DNA of 29,346 nucleotides from contig JAZNVP010000066.1 in NCBI GenBank assembly GCA_045592865.1, forward strand, positions 1 through 29,346, written 5' to 3'. Under the pieces are notes generated by a model, which saw only the letters and a program-made list of their open reading frames with translations, did not search any database and was not told the DNA's origin. Shown piece after piece: positions 6,310 to 13,855 of the stretch. The translations under genes were made by a program, and so were the position numbers. The stretch comes from RGIG9114 sp045592865. Lineage in GTDB: Bacteria; Bacillota; Clostridia; Oscillospirales; JAGBHD01. Each line of letters begins with the position of its first letter. The stretch's first letter is position 1.

Positions 6310-7119
6310 TTATTCAAGATTAAGTTTGTTCTTAATGATAGCGCGGCAAATAAGGAAATAAACCGCCGAACCCAAGAGATATAAAAGCGCGGCCGAACCT
6401 AATATCCAGTGAGCGCTCTGTAAAGGTCTTTCTGCTATCATAGTAAACAACGCTTCTATTCCAAGCTGCTCTCCAAATATAGATAGAATTATCATACCGA
6501 CCGTGTAGATAGCCTGAGAGAGCATATACAGTCCGAAATACACGCCAACCGCTGCAAGAACGCGGTTCTTTCTGGCAAGTTGACCTAAAGTTATGCAAAA
6601 ATAGAACATCATAATGGAAGTAAAACTTGTAACCAGCATAAGAACAAGAACCTCTGCTATATAGAACGGCAAATGTCCTTTAAGGTAGTATTCAGCCTCG
6701 TTATATAAATATCCTATCGACTTAAATATCTCGGTTAAAACGTCTCCCGAGGTTATAATCGCAACCGAGCCTAAAATCACAAGCAAAGTTACAAACTCAA
6801 CCGCAAGAACGGTTACAGACTTCACCCATAAATGCTGAGTGGGTGTTACAGGGAGCGTAAACGAGAGATACCCTTCCCCTGTGAAAAGGTTCTTATAATA
6901 CCTCGTTATCGCGTTTATGTAGGTAAGCACCAAGGCTAAAACTATCGAAACAACGTAAGCGATTATTGAGGATACAAACGCAATCCCGTAAACCACGCCG
7001 TCCTGCTCGAAAAGCTGAATTAAACGGTTAAGTCCCGAAACACCGATCAGAACGGCATAGATCGGAAGCATTATTCTGGCATATGATAAAAACTCGTGTT
7101 TAAAAAGTTTCCTTACCAT
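6310..7119 (-). CDS. ABC transporter membrane subunit (ABC-2/YtrC-like)
   Basis: 269-residue integral membrane protein with about six hydrophobic segments: near residues 18-30, 48-68, 100-125, 155-180, 190-215 and 235-262. The cytoplasmic stretch GEGYLSFTLPVTPTQHLWVK between helices 2 and 3 is characteristic of membrane subunits paired with GntR-controlled ABC ATPases in Firmicutes. Its start overlaps the ATPase stop by 7 bp, so the two are probably co-translated as transporter partners. Function of this class is export, or response to cell-envelope-active compounds, in Bacillus (Ytr system); the substrate here is unknown. The start ATG has GGGAGG about 6 nt upstream inside the ATPase gene. 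Confidence 0.8.
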   Translation of the reverse strand: MVRKLFKHEFLSYARIMLPIYAVLIGVSGLNRLIQLFEQDGVVYGIAFVSSIIAYVVSIVLALVLTYINAITRYYKNLFTGEGYLSFTLPVTPTQHLWVKSVTVLAVEFVTLLVILGSVAIITSGDVLTEIFKSIGYLYNEAEYYLKGHLPFYIAEVLVLMLVTSFTSIMMFYFCITLGQLARKNRVLAAVGVYFGLYMLSQAIYTVGMIILSIFGEQLGIEALFTMIAERPLQSAHWILGSAALLYLLGSAVYFLICRAIIKNKLNLE

Positions 7120-7811
7120 TTGAACACCTCCCTGAAAAGCTCGTCAACACTCTTATCGTGTTCTTCCCTTATCTCGTCAACGGTCTTGTGAAGCACCATA
7201 ACGCCGTTGCGAATAAATACCGCCTCGTCAAGCACCTGTTCAATATCGCTTATAAGATGGGTTGATATAAGAACGGTTGCATCGGGGTTATAGTTGTTGA
7301 TAATGGTTGAGATAACGTAATCTCTCGCCGCAGGATCAACCCCTGCAATCGGCTCATCGAGAACGTAAAGCTTTGCGTTTCTGCTCATAACAAGAATAAG
7401 ACAAACCTTTTCCTTGTTACCTTTTGAAAGAGTCTTCAGCTTCTTATTGGGAGCAATTCCCAATCTGGATAACATCTCATAAGCAAGATCTGCTCTGAAA
7501 TCTTCATAGAAGTCTTTGAAATACTCAACTATCTGCAACACCGTCATCCATGAATTAAGATAGATGTTATCGGGTAGATATGCGACCTTTTTCTTGGTTG
7601 AAACACCGGGCGCCTCTCCCTCAATGTAAACGCTTCCCTTTGTGGGTGTTAAAAGACCGTTAATTATCTTGATAAGCGTCGTCTTACCTGACCCGTTAGG
7701 ACCCAGTAACCCCACGATCTTTCCGCTTTCAAGCGTCAGATTAAAATCAATAAGCGCGGTCTCTCTGCCATAATTCTTAGATAGGTTCTCGCATCTTAAT
7801 ATCTCACTCAT
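7113..7811 (-). CDS. ABC transporter ATP-binding subunit (YtrB-like)
   Basis: 232 residues. Walker A GPNGSGKTT lies at residues 37-45, Walker B is in VLDEPIAGVDP, and the H-loop is in LISTHL. The signature is LSKGNKEKV rather than the canonical LSGGQ; this LSKGN variant is common in YtrB/BcrA-type exporter ATPases, so it is expected here rather than a defect. The gene overlaps the preceding regulator by 8 bp and the following membrane subunit by 7 bp, showing tight coupling within one operon. It likely acts as a homodimer energising the adjacent membrane protein. The substrate is unknown. Identification of the ABC subtype is firm, but orthology to ytrB is not. Confidence 0.9.
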   Translation of the reverse strand: MSEILRCENLSKNYGRETALIDFNLTLESGKIVGLLGPNGSGKTTLIKIINGLLTPTKGSVYIEGEAPGVSTKKKVAYLPDNIYLNSWMTVLQIVEYFKDFYEDFRADLAYEMLSRLGIAPNKKLKTLSKGNKEKVCLILVMSRNAKLYVLDEPIAGVDPAARDYVISTIINNYNPDATVLISTHLISDIEQVLDEAVFIRNGVMVLHKTVDEIREEHDKSVDELFREVFKW

Positions 7812-8166
7812 TCTCCCACTCCTTTACCGTTGTTTTGATCTCATCAGTCGTTAAACCGAAAGAAGCCATATCCGAAAAGAACTCGCTTGTCCTTTTCTCA
7901 ACAATACCTTTTAAAATTTCAACCGCCACCGACGTGTCGGGAGAAACAAACCAACCGCTCGAACGGACCGAATATAGAATACCGTCGCGCTCAAGCATTT
8001 CGAATGACCGCTGAACTGTGTTTGGGTTGACCCCCGCCTTCGTTGCCGCCTCCCTTACCGAGAAAAGCTTTTCATCGGGAGATAAATTTCCGAGCGCTAT
8101 CTGAACGCATATCTGCTCATATATCTGCGGACATATCGCTCGGCTTTTATCTAATTTCCATTCCAT
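7804..8166 (-). CDS. GntR-family transcriptional regulator, YtrA subfamily
   Basis: 120 residues. A winged-helix GntR domain occupies residues 1-75, with the classic run LSPDEKLFSVREAATKAGVN, followed by NPNTVQRSFEMLERDGILY and the wing SSGWFV. Only a short helical tail of about 45 residues follows, the layout of the YtrA subfamily, which lacks a large effector domain. It is the first gene of the operon and overlaps the ATPase gene by 8 bp. A perfect 12-bp inverted repeat covers the -10 box (8183-8212), so autorepression is strongly suggested. SD AGGAGG precedes the ATG by about 7 nt. Relatives respond to cell-wall-active antibiotics; the inducer here is not known. Confidence 0.9.
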   Translation of the reverse strand: MEWKLDKSRAICPQIYEQICVQIALGNLSPDEKLFSVREAATKAGVNPNTVQRSFEMLERDGILYSVRSSGWFVSPDTSVAVEILKGIVEKRTSEFFSDMASFGLTTDEIKTTVKEWENE

Positions 8167-8182
8167 CGGATCCCTCCTTTAA

Positions 8183-8212
8183 ATTATTGTATTACCTTAC
8201 TAATACAATAAT
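8183..8212 (-). promoter_or_regulatory. Operator: perfect inverted repeat for the GntR/YtrA regulator
   Basis: Arms ATTATTGTATTA (8183-8194) and TAATACAATAAT (8201-8212), perfectly complementary, separated by CCTTAC. The distal arm overlaps the -10 hexamer at 8208-8213, and the repeat lies just upstream of the ribosome binding site. This is a good position for autorepression by the regulator encoded immediately downstream. Confidence 0.8.
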
Positions 8213-8236
8213 ACATCTTTCCCCTTAATTTGTCAA
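8208..8236 (-). promoter_or_regulatory. Sigma-A promoter of the GntR/ABC operon
   Basis: Minus strand: perfect TTGACA (8231-8236), 17-bp spacer, TATTAT (8208-8213). The -10 box is embedded in the inverted-repeat operator. Confidence 0.85.
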
Positions 8237-8242
8237 CAAAAA

Positions 8243-8275
8243 AATAAACGCTCTGAGTTTCACAGAGCGTTTATT
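8243..8275 (-). terminator. Terminator of the ilv-leu operon
   Basis: Thirteen-base-pair perfect stem AATAAACGCTCTG / CAGAGCGTTTATT with a 7-nt loop. On the minus strand it is followed by a T-rich run (8235-8242). It lies 3 bp after the ridA stop and closes the twelve-gene operon. Confidence 0.9.
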
Positions 8276-8278
8276 CAA

Positions 8279-8650
8279 TTATTTAACCGCGATGCACTCT
8301 ATCTCTACCTTAGCACCCTTTGGAATAGCCGCAACCTCAACGCAGCTTCTTGCGGGGAAAGGATCCGAGAAAAAGCTCTCGTAAACCTTGTTCATAGCAG
8401 CAAAATCGGAAAGATCCTTTAGAAAAACGGTAGTCTTAATAACGTTTTCCATCGTAAGTCCCTTTTCCGCAAGAATATTCTTAACGTTACTAAGCGACTG
8501 ACAGGTCTGCTCTTCTATTGTGTCCGCCATCAAAGAGGTGGCAGGATCGACGGGAATCTGACCCGAAACGAAAACCATATTGCCAATATCTATACCCTGC
8601 GAATAAGGTCCTATCGCCGCGGGTGCCTTGTTTGTTGAAATCTTTTCCAT
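8279..8650 (-). CDS. ridA: RidA family 2-iminobutanoate/2-iminopropanoate deaminase
   Basis: Hydrolyses the reactive enamine/imine intermediates released by PLP enzymes such as threonine dehydratase, giving 2-oxobutyrate or pyruvate and ammonia. Family marks are the N-terminal PAAIGPYSQG, VFVSGQIPVDP and FPARSCVEVAAIPKGAKVEIECIA, with Arg101 being the conserved substrate-binding arginine. The frame is open to a GTG at 8659, but the ATG at 8650 is chosen: AAGGAG lies 8 nt before it and the protein then starts MEKIST at the usual 123 residues. It is the last gene of the operon, 12 bp after ilvA, whose by-product it removes. That pairing makes functional sense. Confidence 0.95.
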   Translation of the reverse strand: MEKISTNKAPAAIGPYSQGIDIGNMVFVSGQIPVDPATSLMADTIEEQTCQSLSNVKNILAEKGLTMENVIKTTVFLKDLSDFAAMNKVYESFFSDPFPARSCVEVAAIPKGAKVEIECIAVK

Positions 8651-8662
8651 AAAGAACACTCC

Positions 8663-9859
8663 TTATTCTATAATCTGAAAGCCCGCTTCTTTAAGCGAAA
8701 GCTTTATCTCTTCGATCTGTTTAAAATCTCTTGTTTCCATACCTATCTTAAGGAAACAACTCGAAATCGCCATATTGGCATCGCTTCTCTCGTGGTAAAC
8801 GCTGACAACGTTACCGCCGCAAGCCGAAATAATCGAGCTAACACCAACAAGCTGACCCGGCTTATCTTCAAGCGCAATGAGAAGATTTGTCTTTCTTCCG
8901 GTTGAAACAAGACCTCTCGTTATAACTCGGGAGAGAATGTTAACGTCGATGTTACCGCCCGAAACTAAACAAACCGTCTTTTTATTCTTAATAGGAAGCT
9001 TACCGAACATAGCCGCCGCAACCGCAACCGCACCTGCGCCCTCGGAAATAAGCTTCTGCTTCTCAATAAGCGCCAGAATTGCGGTAGCGATCTCGTCTTC
9101 CGTAACAGTTACAACCTCGTCAACGTAACGGCTTATCATATCGAAAGTGATGTCACCCGGATGTTTTACCGCAATACCGTCGGCAAAGGTTGAAACACTG
9201 TCAAGCGTTATGGGACTGCCGTTTTCAAGGCTCTTAGCCATTCCTGCCGCCTTTTCCGCCTGAACACCGTAAACCTTAACGTCGGGGCGAAGCTGCTTAA
9301 TAGCATAAGCAACGCCCGAAATAAGTCCGCCGCCGCCGATCGGAACAACAACCGCCTCAACGTCCGAGAGCTGATCTAAAATTTCAAGTCCTATCGTTCC
9401 CTGACCCGAAATAACCTCTTCGTCATCAAAAGGATGAATAAGGGTGGCCCCCGTCTCCTCGCAGAGTCTTAATGCTTCGCGGGAAGCATCATCATAAGCG
9501 CCCTTAACGAGCCGAACCTCTGCGCCCAGCGCCTTGGTCGCCTCTATTTTACTGATCGGCGCACCGTCGGGCATACAAACGATGCTCTTAATTCCCATCT
9601 TGGTTGCCGCCAAAGCAACGCCTTGCGCGTGGTTTCCCGCACTGCAGGCAACAATACCTGCCTTCTTTTCAGTATCTGAAAGTTGGCTTATCTTATAATA
9701 AGCACCTCTCAGTTTAAAGCTACCCGTTACCTGAAGATTTTCTGTTTTAAGATATAACTCTAAGTCGGGTGCCAGATTTTTAGCATAAATTAAATCGGTC
9801 TTTCTCGCAACATCCTTTAAAACAAATGCCGCCTGATAAACCTTATCAAGTGTTACCAT
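8663..9859 (-). CDS. ilvA: Threonine ammonia-lyase (threonine dehydratase)
   Basis: PLP enzyme deaminating L-threonine to 2-oxobutyrate, the committed precursor of isoleucine. The catalytic lysine is Lys49 in TGSFKLRGA. SAGNHAQG (74-81) and the glycine-rich GGGGLISG phosphate-binding loop are intact, and SEGAGAVAVAA lies further on. The last ~75 residues, from about NLLIALEDKPGQL, form a single ACT-like domain. At 398 residues it is the shorter one-ACT form, often labelled catabolic (TdcB-like), as opposed to the ~510-residue enzyme with two ACT domains. Its place inside a full ilv-leu operon argues for a biosynthetic role; feedback behaviour cannot be predicted. GGAGGGG precedes the ATG. Confidence 0.93.
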   Translation of the reverse strand: MVTLDKVYQAAFVLKDVARKTDLIYAKNLAPDLELYLKTENLQVTGSFKLRGAYYKISQLSDTEKKAGIVACSAGNHAQGVALAATKMGIKSIVCMPDGAPISKIEATKALGAEVRLVKGAYDDASREALRLCEETGATLIHPFDDEEVISGQGTIGLEILDQLSDVEAVVVPIGGGGLISGVAYAIKQLRPDVKVYGVQAEKAAGMAKSLENGSPITLDSVSTFADGIAVKHPGDITFDMISRYVDEVVTVTEDEIATAILALIEKQKLISEGAGAVAVAAAMFGKLPIKNKKTVCLVSGGNIDVNILSRVITRGLVSTGRKTNLLIALEDKPGQLVGVSSIISACGGNVVSVYHERSDANMAISSCFLKIGMETRDFKQIEEIKLSLKEAGFQIIE

Positions 9860-9874
9860 TTCTTCCCCTCCGTT

Positions 9875-11188
9875 TTACTGTTTTCCCGCAAGATAATCGA
9901 TAAACTGTCTTGCCGTTCTGCCCGAAACTCCCGAATGATGCATCTCCCACTTGTTTGCTTCAAGGAAAAGCTCTTCCTCGGGAATAGAGATGTTTTCTCT
10001 CTCAGCGAGTGTTTTGACTATGTTCAAAAACTCTTGCTTACTTGGTGCCGAATAGTTTATAAGCACACCGAATCTCGCCGAAAGCGAAAGCTTTTCCTCA
10101 ACAGTATCCGAACGGTGAACCTCACCGCTGAACTCCATATCGTTTCTGTCGTTCCAGGTCTCTTTTATAAGATGTCTGCGGTTAGATGTTGCATAAATCA
10201 AAATATTATCGGGACGGGTCTCAACGCCGCCCTCAATAACCGCCTTCAAGAACTTGTATTCGGTCTCATTATCCTCAAAGGATAGGTCGTCGATATAGAT
10301 TATAAATCTGTAATTTCGGTTTTTAATATCCCTTATAACAAAGGAAAGGTCCTTAAACTGATGGCGGTAGATCTCGATCATACGAAGTCCCTTCGGGAAG
10401 TATTCATTGAGAACCGCCTTAATGCTCGTTGACTTTCCCGTTCCGCTGTCGCCATAGAGAAGCGCGTTGTTGGCTTTCTTGCCGTTCACGAAGGTCTCGG
10501 TATTGTCCACAAGGAGCTTCTTCTGATATTCATAACCCACAAGATCGGAAAGACGGACCGAGTCGGCGTTGTTTATGGGGAGATACTTTATATTCTCCCC
10601 CGAGCCCTCAATTCTGAAGGCACGGTTAAGCCCAAAAAGCCCAACACCGTATTTTTCATAGTGCTCGGTTATAATTTCGAACACTTCTTTTTCGTCTGCC
10701 GCCTTATCTATTTTAAGGCTCAGTTCTTTAACCTTTTCGCTCACCGAGCGGTTGTAAACACATTCTCTCTTCGGAATGGCGGTGTAGTTAGTGATAAGTG
10801 AAAAACAGTTTATATCCAAAGCCTTTTCCACCCACGAAAAGTCATAGTGGAAAAGTTTTTTAAATACCTTGAAATCGTTTTTCACAAGCTCGTTAACCGT
10901 TCCGTTTTCCGAAACAGATGCCCTCTCGGCAGTCAGAGAAAAGGAGTTTTCATTGGTAATCATTATAAAGGTGAGGTAGTTCTGCCAAAGATTTCGGTCA
11001 AAACCGTAAGAGGTCGCAAGGTCTAAAAGCCTTTTGATCTCGCGGTATATTCCCTTAACTAACGTTGCCTTGTCTGAAGCACTGTTCTCCGCTTCATTTA
11101 AAAGCCTCGCCAGATTCTCAAGAATACTGTTTTCTCCGTTATCTCCGTAAATGAGAAGCTTCGATATCTCTTTTAACAAAAACCTCAC
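9875..11188 (-). CDS. DUF815 family AAA+ ATPase of unknown function
   Basis: 437-residue protein with an intact P-loop ATPase. Walker A GDSGTGKST is at about residues 245-253 and Walker B FIIYIDDLSFE at about 293-303, followed by a sensor-like ATSNRRHL. An arginine-rich segment and a small lid domain (SGRTARQF) lie near the C-terminus. This matches DUF815, an uncharacterised AAA+ family widespread in bacteria. It sits in the middle of the branched-chain amino acid operon, between ilvE and ilvA, with 9 and 15 bp gaps, so it is co-transcribed; no metabolic role is known. The start is uncertain: GTG at 11188 is annotated, but the TTG at 11179 is better spaced from AAGGGG (8 nt) and would give 434 residues. 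Confidence 0.85.
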   Translation of the reverse strand: MRFLLKEISKLLIYGDNGENSILENLARLLNEAENSASDKATLVKGIYREIKRLLDLATSYGFDRNLWQNYLTFIMITNENSFSLTAERASVSENGTVNELVKNDFKVFKKLFHYDFSWVEKALDINCFSLITNYTAIPKRECVYNRSVSEKVKELSLKIDKAADEKEVFEIITEHYEKYGVGLFGLNRAFRIEGSGENIKYLPINNADSVRLSDLVGYEYQKKLLVDNTETFVNGKKANNALLYGDSGTGKSTSIKAVLNEYFPKGLRMIEIYRHQFKDLSFVIRDIKNRNYRFIIYIDDLSFEDNETEYKFLKAVIEGGVETRPDNILIYATSNRRHLIKETWNDRNDMEFSGEVHRSDTVEEKLSLSARFGVLINYSAPSKQEFLNIVKTLAERENISIPEEELFLEANKWEMHHSGVSGRTARQFIDYLAGKQ

Positions 11189-11197
11189 CCCTTAAAA

Positions 11198-12259
11198 TTA
11201 AACTCTGACTCTCCAAGAGAATTTATCCTCACCGGAACCTGTCTGAATAGAGGTTACGGTGTCGTAAAGCCTCTGGCTTAGAGGCCCTATATCCCCTGTT
11301 CCGATAGTCATAACGTCGTCTTTATAACGAAGCTTTCCAACGGGAGAAATAACCGCCGCCGTTCCCGTTCCGAAAACCTCTTCGAGTGCGCCCGACTTCT
11401 GCGCCTCAATAAGCTCGTCAACCGAGATAAGTCTTTCCTCGGTCTCATATCCCCAGTCTCTGCAAAGGGTCAGAACCGAATCTCTTGTAATACCCGGAAG
11501 AATGCTTCCGTTAAGCTTCGGTGTTACAACCTTGCCGTCAATCTTGAAGAAGATGTTCATAGCGCCAACCTCTTCAATGTATTTTCTCTCAACGCCGTCA
11601 AGCCAGAGAACCTGAGAATAGCCCTCATCGTGAGCCTTGACCTGCGCCGCAAGAGAAGCCGCGTAGTTGCCGCCTGTTTTAGCAAAGCCCATTCCGCCGC
11701 GAACCGCTCTGACGTAGTCGTCCTCGATCCATATTCCAACGGGCGAAAGTCCGCTCGAATAATATGCTCCCGAGGGAGAAAGAATGATTATAAACATATA
11801 TGTTTTCGAGGGAGAAACCCCAAGAAAAGCATCGGTAGAAATAATAAAGGGACGAACGTAAAGACTTGTTCCCTCTTCGGTAGGGATCCAGTCCTTATCA
11901 ACCTCAACGATAGCCTTTACTGCATCAACAAAATCTTCTTCGGGAAGATAAGGAATGCAAAGTCTCTCGTTTGTCTTGTTGGTCCTCTTGGCGTTCATAT
12001 CGGGGCGGAAAAGATAAGCGTTTCCGTCCTTGCCTTTATATGCTTTTAGTCCCTCAAACATCTCCTGACCGTAATGGAACACCATAGTAGCAGGAGAAAA
12101 ACTTAAATCCCCGTAAGGCACGATTCTCGCATCATGCCAACCCTTTCCTTCGGTGTAGTCCATAATAAACATATGGTCTGTAAAAATTTTACCAAAGCCT
12201 AAAGCACCCTCGGGTTTTGCCTTGGGGCTTTCGGTTTTCGTGATCTTAATATCAAGCAC
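11198..12259 (-). CDS. ilvE: Branched-chain amino acid aminotransferase
   Basis: PLP transaminase performing the last step of valine, leucine and isoleucine synthesis, with glutamate as amino donor. It belongs to the long, eukaryote-like (BCAT) class. FGKIFTDHMFIMDYTEGKGW near the N-terminus, FAKTGGNYAAS (its Lys is the predicted PLP-binding lysine), VEEVFGTGTAAVISPVG-type C-terminal residues and SLSQRLYD-like sequence support this. The frame extends to a GTG at 12268 that almost touches the AAGGA site. The in-frame GTG at 12259 is better spaced and gives 353 residues, so it is preferred. leuB ends 13 bp upstream of this start. Part of the ilv-leu operon. Confidence 0.95.
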   Translation of the reverse strand: MLDIKITKTESPKAKPEGALGFGKIFTDHMFIMDYTEGKGWHDARIVPYGDLSFSPATMVFHYGQEMFEGLKAYKGKDGNAYLFRPDMNAKRTNKTNERLCIPYLPEEDFVDAVKAIVEVDKDWIPTEEGTSLYVRPFIISTDAFLGVSPSKTYMFIIILSPSGAYYSSGLSPVGIWIEDDYVRAVRGGMGFAKTGGNYAASLAAQVKAHDEGYSQVLWLDGVERKYIEEVGAMNIFFKIDGKVVTPKLNGSILPGITRDSVLTLCRDWGYETEERLISVDELIEAQKSGALEEVFGTGTAAVISPVGKLRYKDDVMTIGTGDIGPLSQRLYDTVTSIQTGSGEDKFSWRVRV

Positions 12260-12272
12260 TGATAACACTTCC

Positions 12273-13343
12273 TTATAAACGATTAATTATCTCATCGGTA
12301 ATAGCTCTGGTTCCTAAAACAACTTCGTCGGCAAGAGCAATATCGGCAGTTCTTATGCCTTCGTTAAGGCATCTGTTAACCGCCTCCTCAATGCAGTCGG
12401 CTTCTTCTGTTAAATCAAAAGAATACCTTAGCATCATTGCCGCCGAAAGAATTGTTGCGATGGGGTTCGCTTTGTCCTGACCTGCAATATCGGGAGCAGA
12501 GCCGTGTATAGGCTCATAAAGTCCGCACTTGGAGTCACCAAGCGACGCCGAAGCCAAAAGACCGATTGAACCCGTTATCTGACTTGCCTCGTCCGAAAGA
12601 ATATCTCCGAACATATTAGAGGTCACGATAACGTCAAATCTCGAAGGTGCTCTGACTAACTGCATTGCCGCATTGTCAACGAGCATATCCTGAACACAGA
12701 CGTCGGGATACTCTGACGCTACCCTGTGCACCGTTTCTCTCCAAAGCCTTGAGGTCTCCAGAACGTTAGCCTTATCAATGCTTATAACGTTCTTTCTTCT
12801 CTTCCTTGCGGTCTCGAAAGCAACCCTTGCTATTCTTTCAACCTCTAAAACCGAGTAAGCCTCGGTGTCGTATGCCTCTTCGCCGTATTTGCCGGTTCTT
12901 CTGCCCCTCTCGCCGAAATAAATTCCGCCCGTCAGTTCTCTGACGATAACAAGGTCAAAGCCTTCCTTAACAATGTCGGGACGAAGTGTGCAGGCGCTCA
13001 TAAGCGCAGGATATATCTTCGCAGGACGAAGGTTCGTGTAGAGTCCTAAAGCCGAGCGAAGCCCCAAAAGAGCCTTCTCGGGTCTTATGTTTCCGGGGAG
13101 AGTATCCCACTTAGGTCCGCCAACCGCACCTAAGAGCACACTGTCGCTCTTTTTGCAGCCCTCGACCGTTTCTTCGGGAAGCGGGATGCCGAATGCATCG
13201 ATAGCGGCGCCACCTGCAAGATATTCGGTAAAACAAAAATCGTGGCCGAACTTTTCGCCTATTTTTTCGAGCACCCTGACCGCACTGTCAACTATCTCGG
13301 GGCCAATTCCGTCGCCCTTAACAAGCGCTATATCAAATTTCAT
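12273..13343 (-). CDS. leuB: 3-Isopropylmalate dehydrogenase
   Basis: NAD-dependent oxidative decarboxylase converting 3-isopropylmalate to 2-oxoisocaproate, the last leucine-specific step. At 356 residues it is full length. Diagnostic sequences are VKGDGIGPEIVDSAVRVL at the N-terminus, LLGAVGGPKWD, LRPAKIYPAL, the substrate region VIVRELTGGIYFGERGRR, and the cofactor-side NMFGDILSDEASQITGS and YEPIHGSAPDIAGQ. The last of these belongs to the NAD-binding pattern of LeuB rather than the NADP pattern of Icd. Its ATG overlaps the last base of the leuD stop, so the two are translationally coupled. Confidence 0.97.
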   Translation of the reverse strand: MKFDIALVKGDGIGPEIVDSAVRVLEKIGEKFGHDFCFTEYLAGGAAIDAFGIPLPEETVEGCKKSDSVLLGAVGGPKWDTLPGNIRPEKALLGLRSALGLYTNLRPAKIYPALMSACTLRPDIVKEGFDLVIVRELTGGIYFGERGRRTGKYGEEAYDTEAYSVLEVERIARVAFETARKRRKNVISIDKANVLETSRLWRETVHRVASEYPDVCVQDMLVDNAAMQLVRAPSRFDVIVTSNMFGDILSDEASQITGSIGLLASASLGDSKCGLYEPIHGSAPDIAGQDKANPIATILSAAMMLRYSFDLTEEADCIEEAVNRCLNEGIRTADIALADEVVLGTRAITDEIINRL

Positions 13344-13843
13344 TATTTTTCCTCCGAAGCCTTTTTTGCTTTAACGTATTCAAGTAGTCCACCCGCTTCA
13401 ATAATTCCGCTGACAAACTCGGGAAAAGCCGAAGCCTTATAGGTCTCCCCCGTTGTTTCATTGGTAATTATTCCGCTTTCAACGTCAACCGAAACGGTGT
13501 CCCCCATCTTGATCTTTTCTGCCGCTTCGGGACATTCAAGAATAGGAAATCCTATGTTAATAGCGTTTCGGTAGAAAATTCTTGCAAAGCTTTTTGCAAT
13601 AACGCAGGAAATTCCACTTGCTCTTATCGAAATAGGGGCGTGTTCACGGGATGATCCGCAACCGAAATTATCTTCAGCAACCATTATATCGCCCTTTTTA
13701 ACCTTATTTACAAAATCTGCATCAATATCCTCCATGCAGTGCTTTGCGAGTTCTTCCTCGCTCGGAGCGTTAAGGTATCTCGCAGGAATTATAACGTCGG
13801 TGTCAACGTTGTTTCCGTATTTAAAAACAGTTCCTCTGAACAT
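13343..13843 (-). CDS. leuD: 3-Isopropylmalate dehydratase small subunit
   Basis: Swivel-domain subunit that pairs with LeuC to isomerise 2-isopropylmalate to 3-isopropylmalate. At 166 residues it belongs to the short LeuD type paired with ~420-residue LeuC proteins, common in archaea and Clostridia, rather than the ~200-residue proteobacterial type. Visible motifs are GNNVDTDVIIPARYL and EDNFGCGSSREHAPISI, the conserved Ser-Arg loop of the active site. It lies 12 bp after leuC and overlaps leuB by 1 bp. Some relatives are mislabelled homoaconitase small subunit; the adjacent leuA and leuB settle the function. Confidence 0.96.
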   Translation of the reverse strand: MFRGTVFKYGNNVDTDVIIPARYLNAPSEEELAKHCMEDIDADFVNKVKKGDIMVAEDNFGCGSSREHAPISIRASGISCVIAKSFARIFYRNAINIGFPILECPEAAEKIKMGDTVSVDVESGIITNETTGETYKASAFPEFVSGIIEAGGLLEYVKAKKASEEK

Positions 13844-13855
13844 ACTCTCTTCCTC

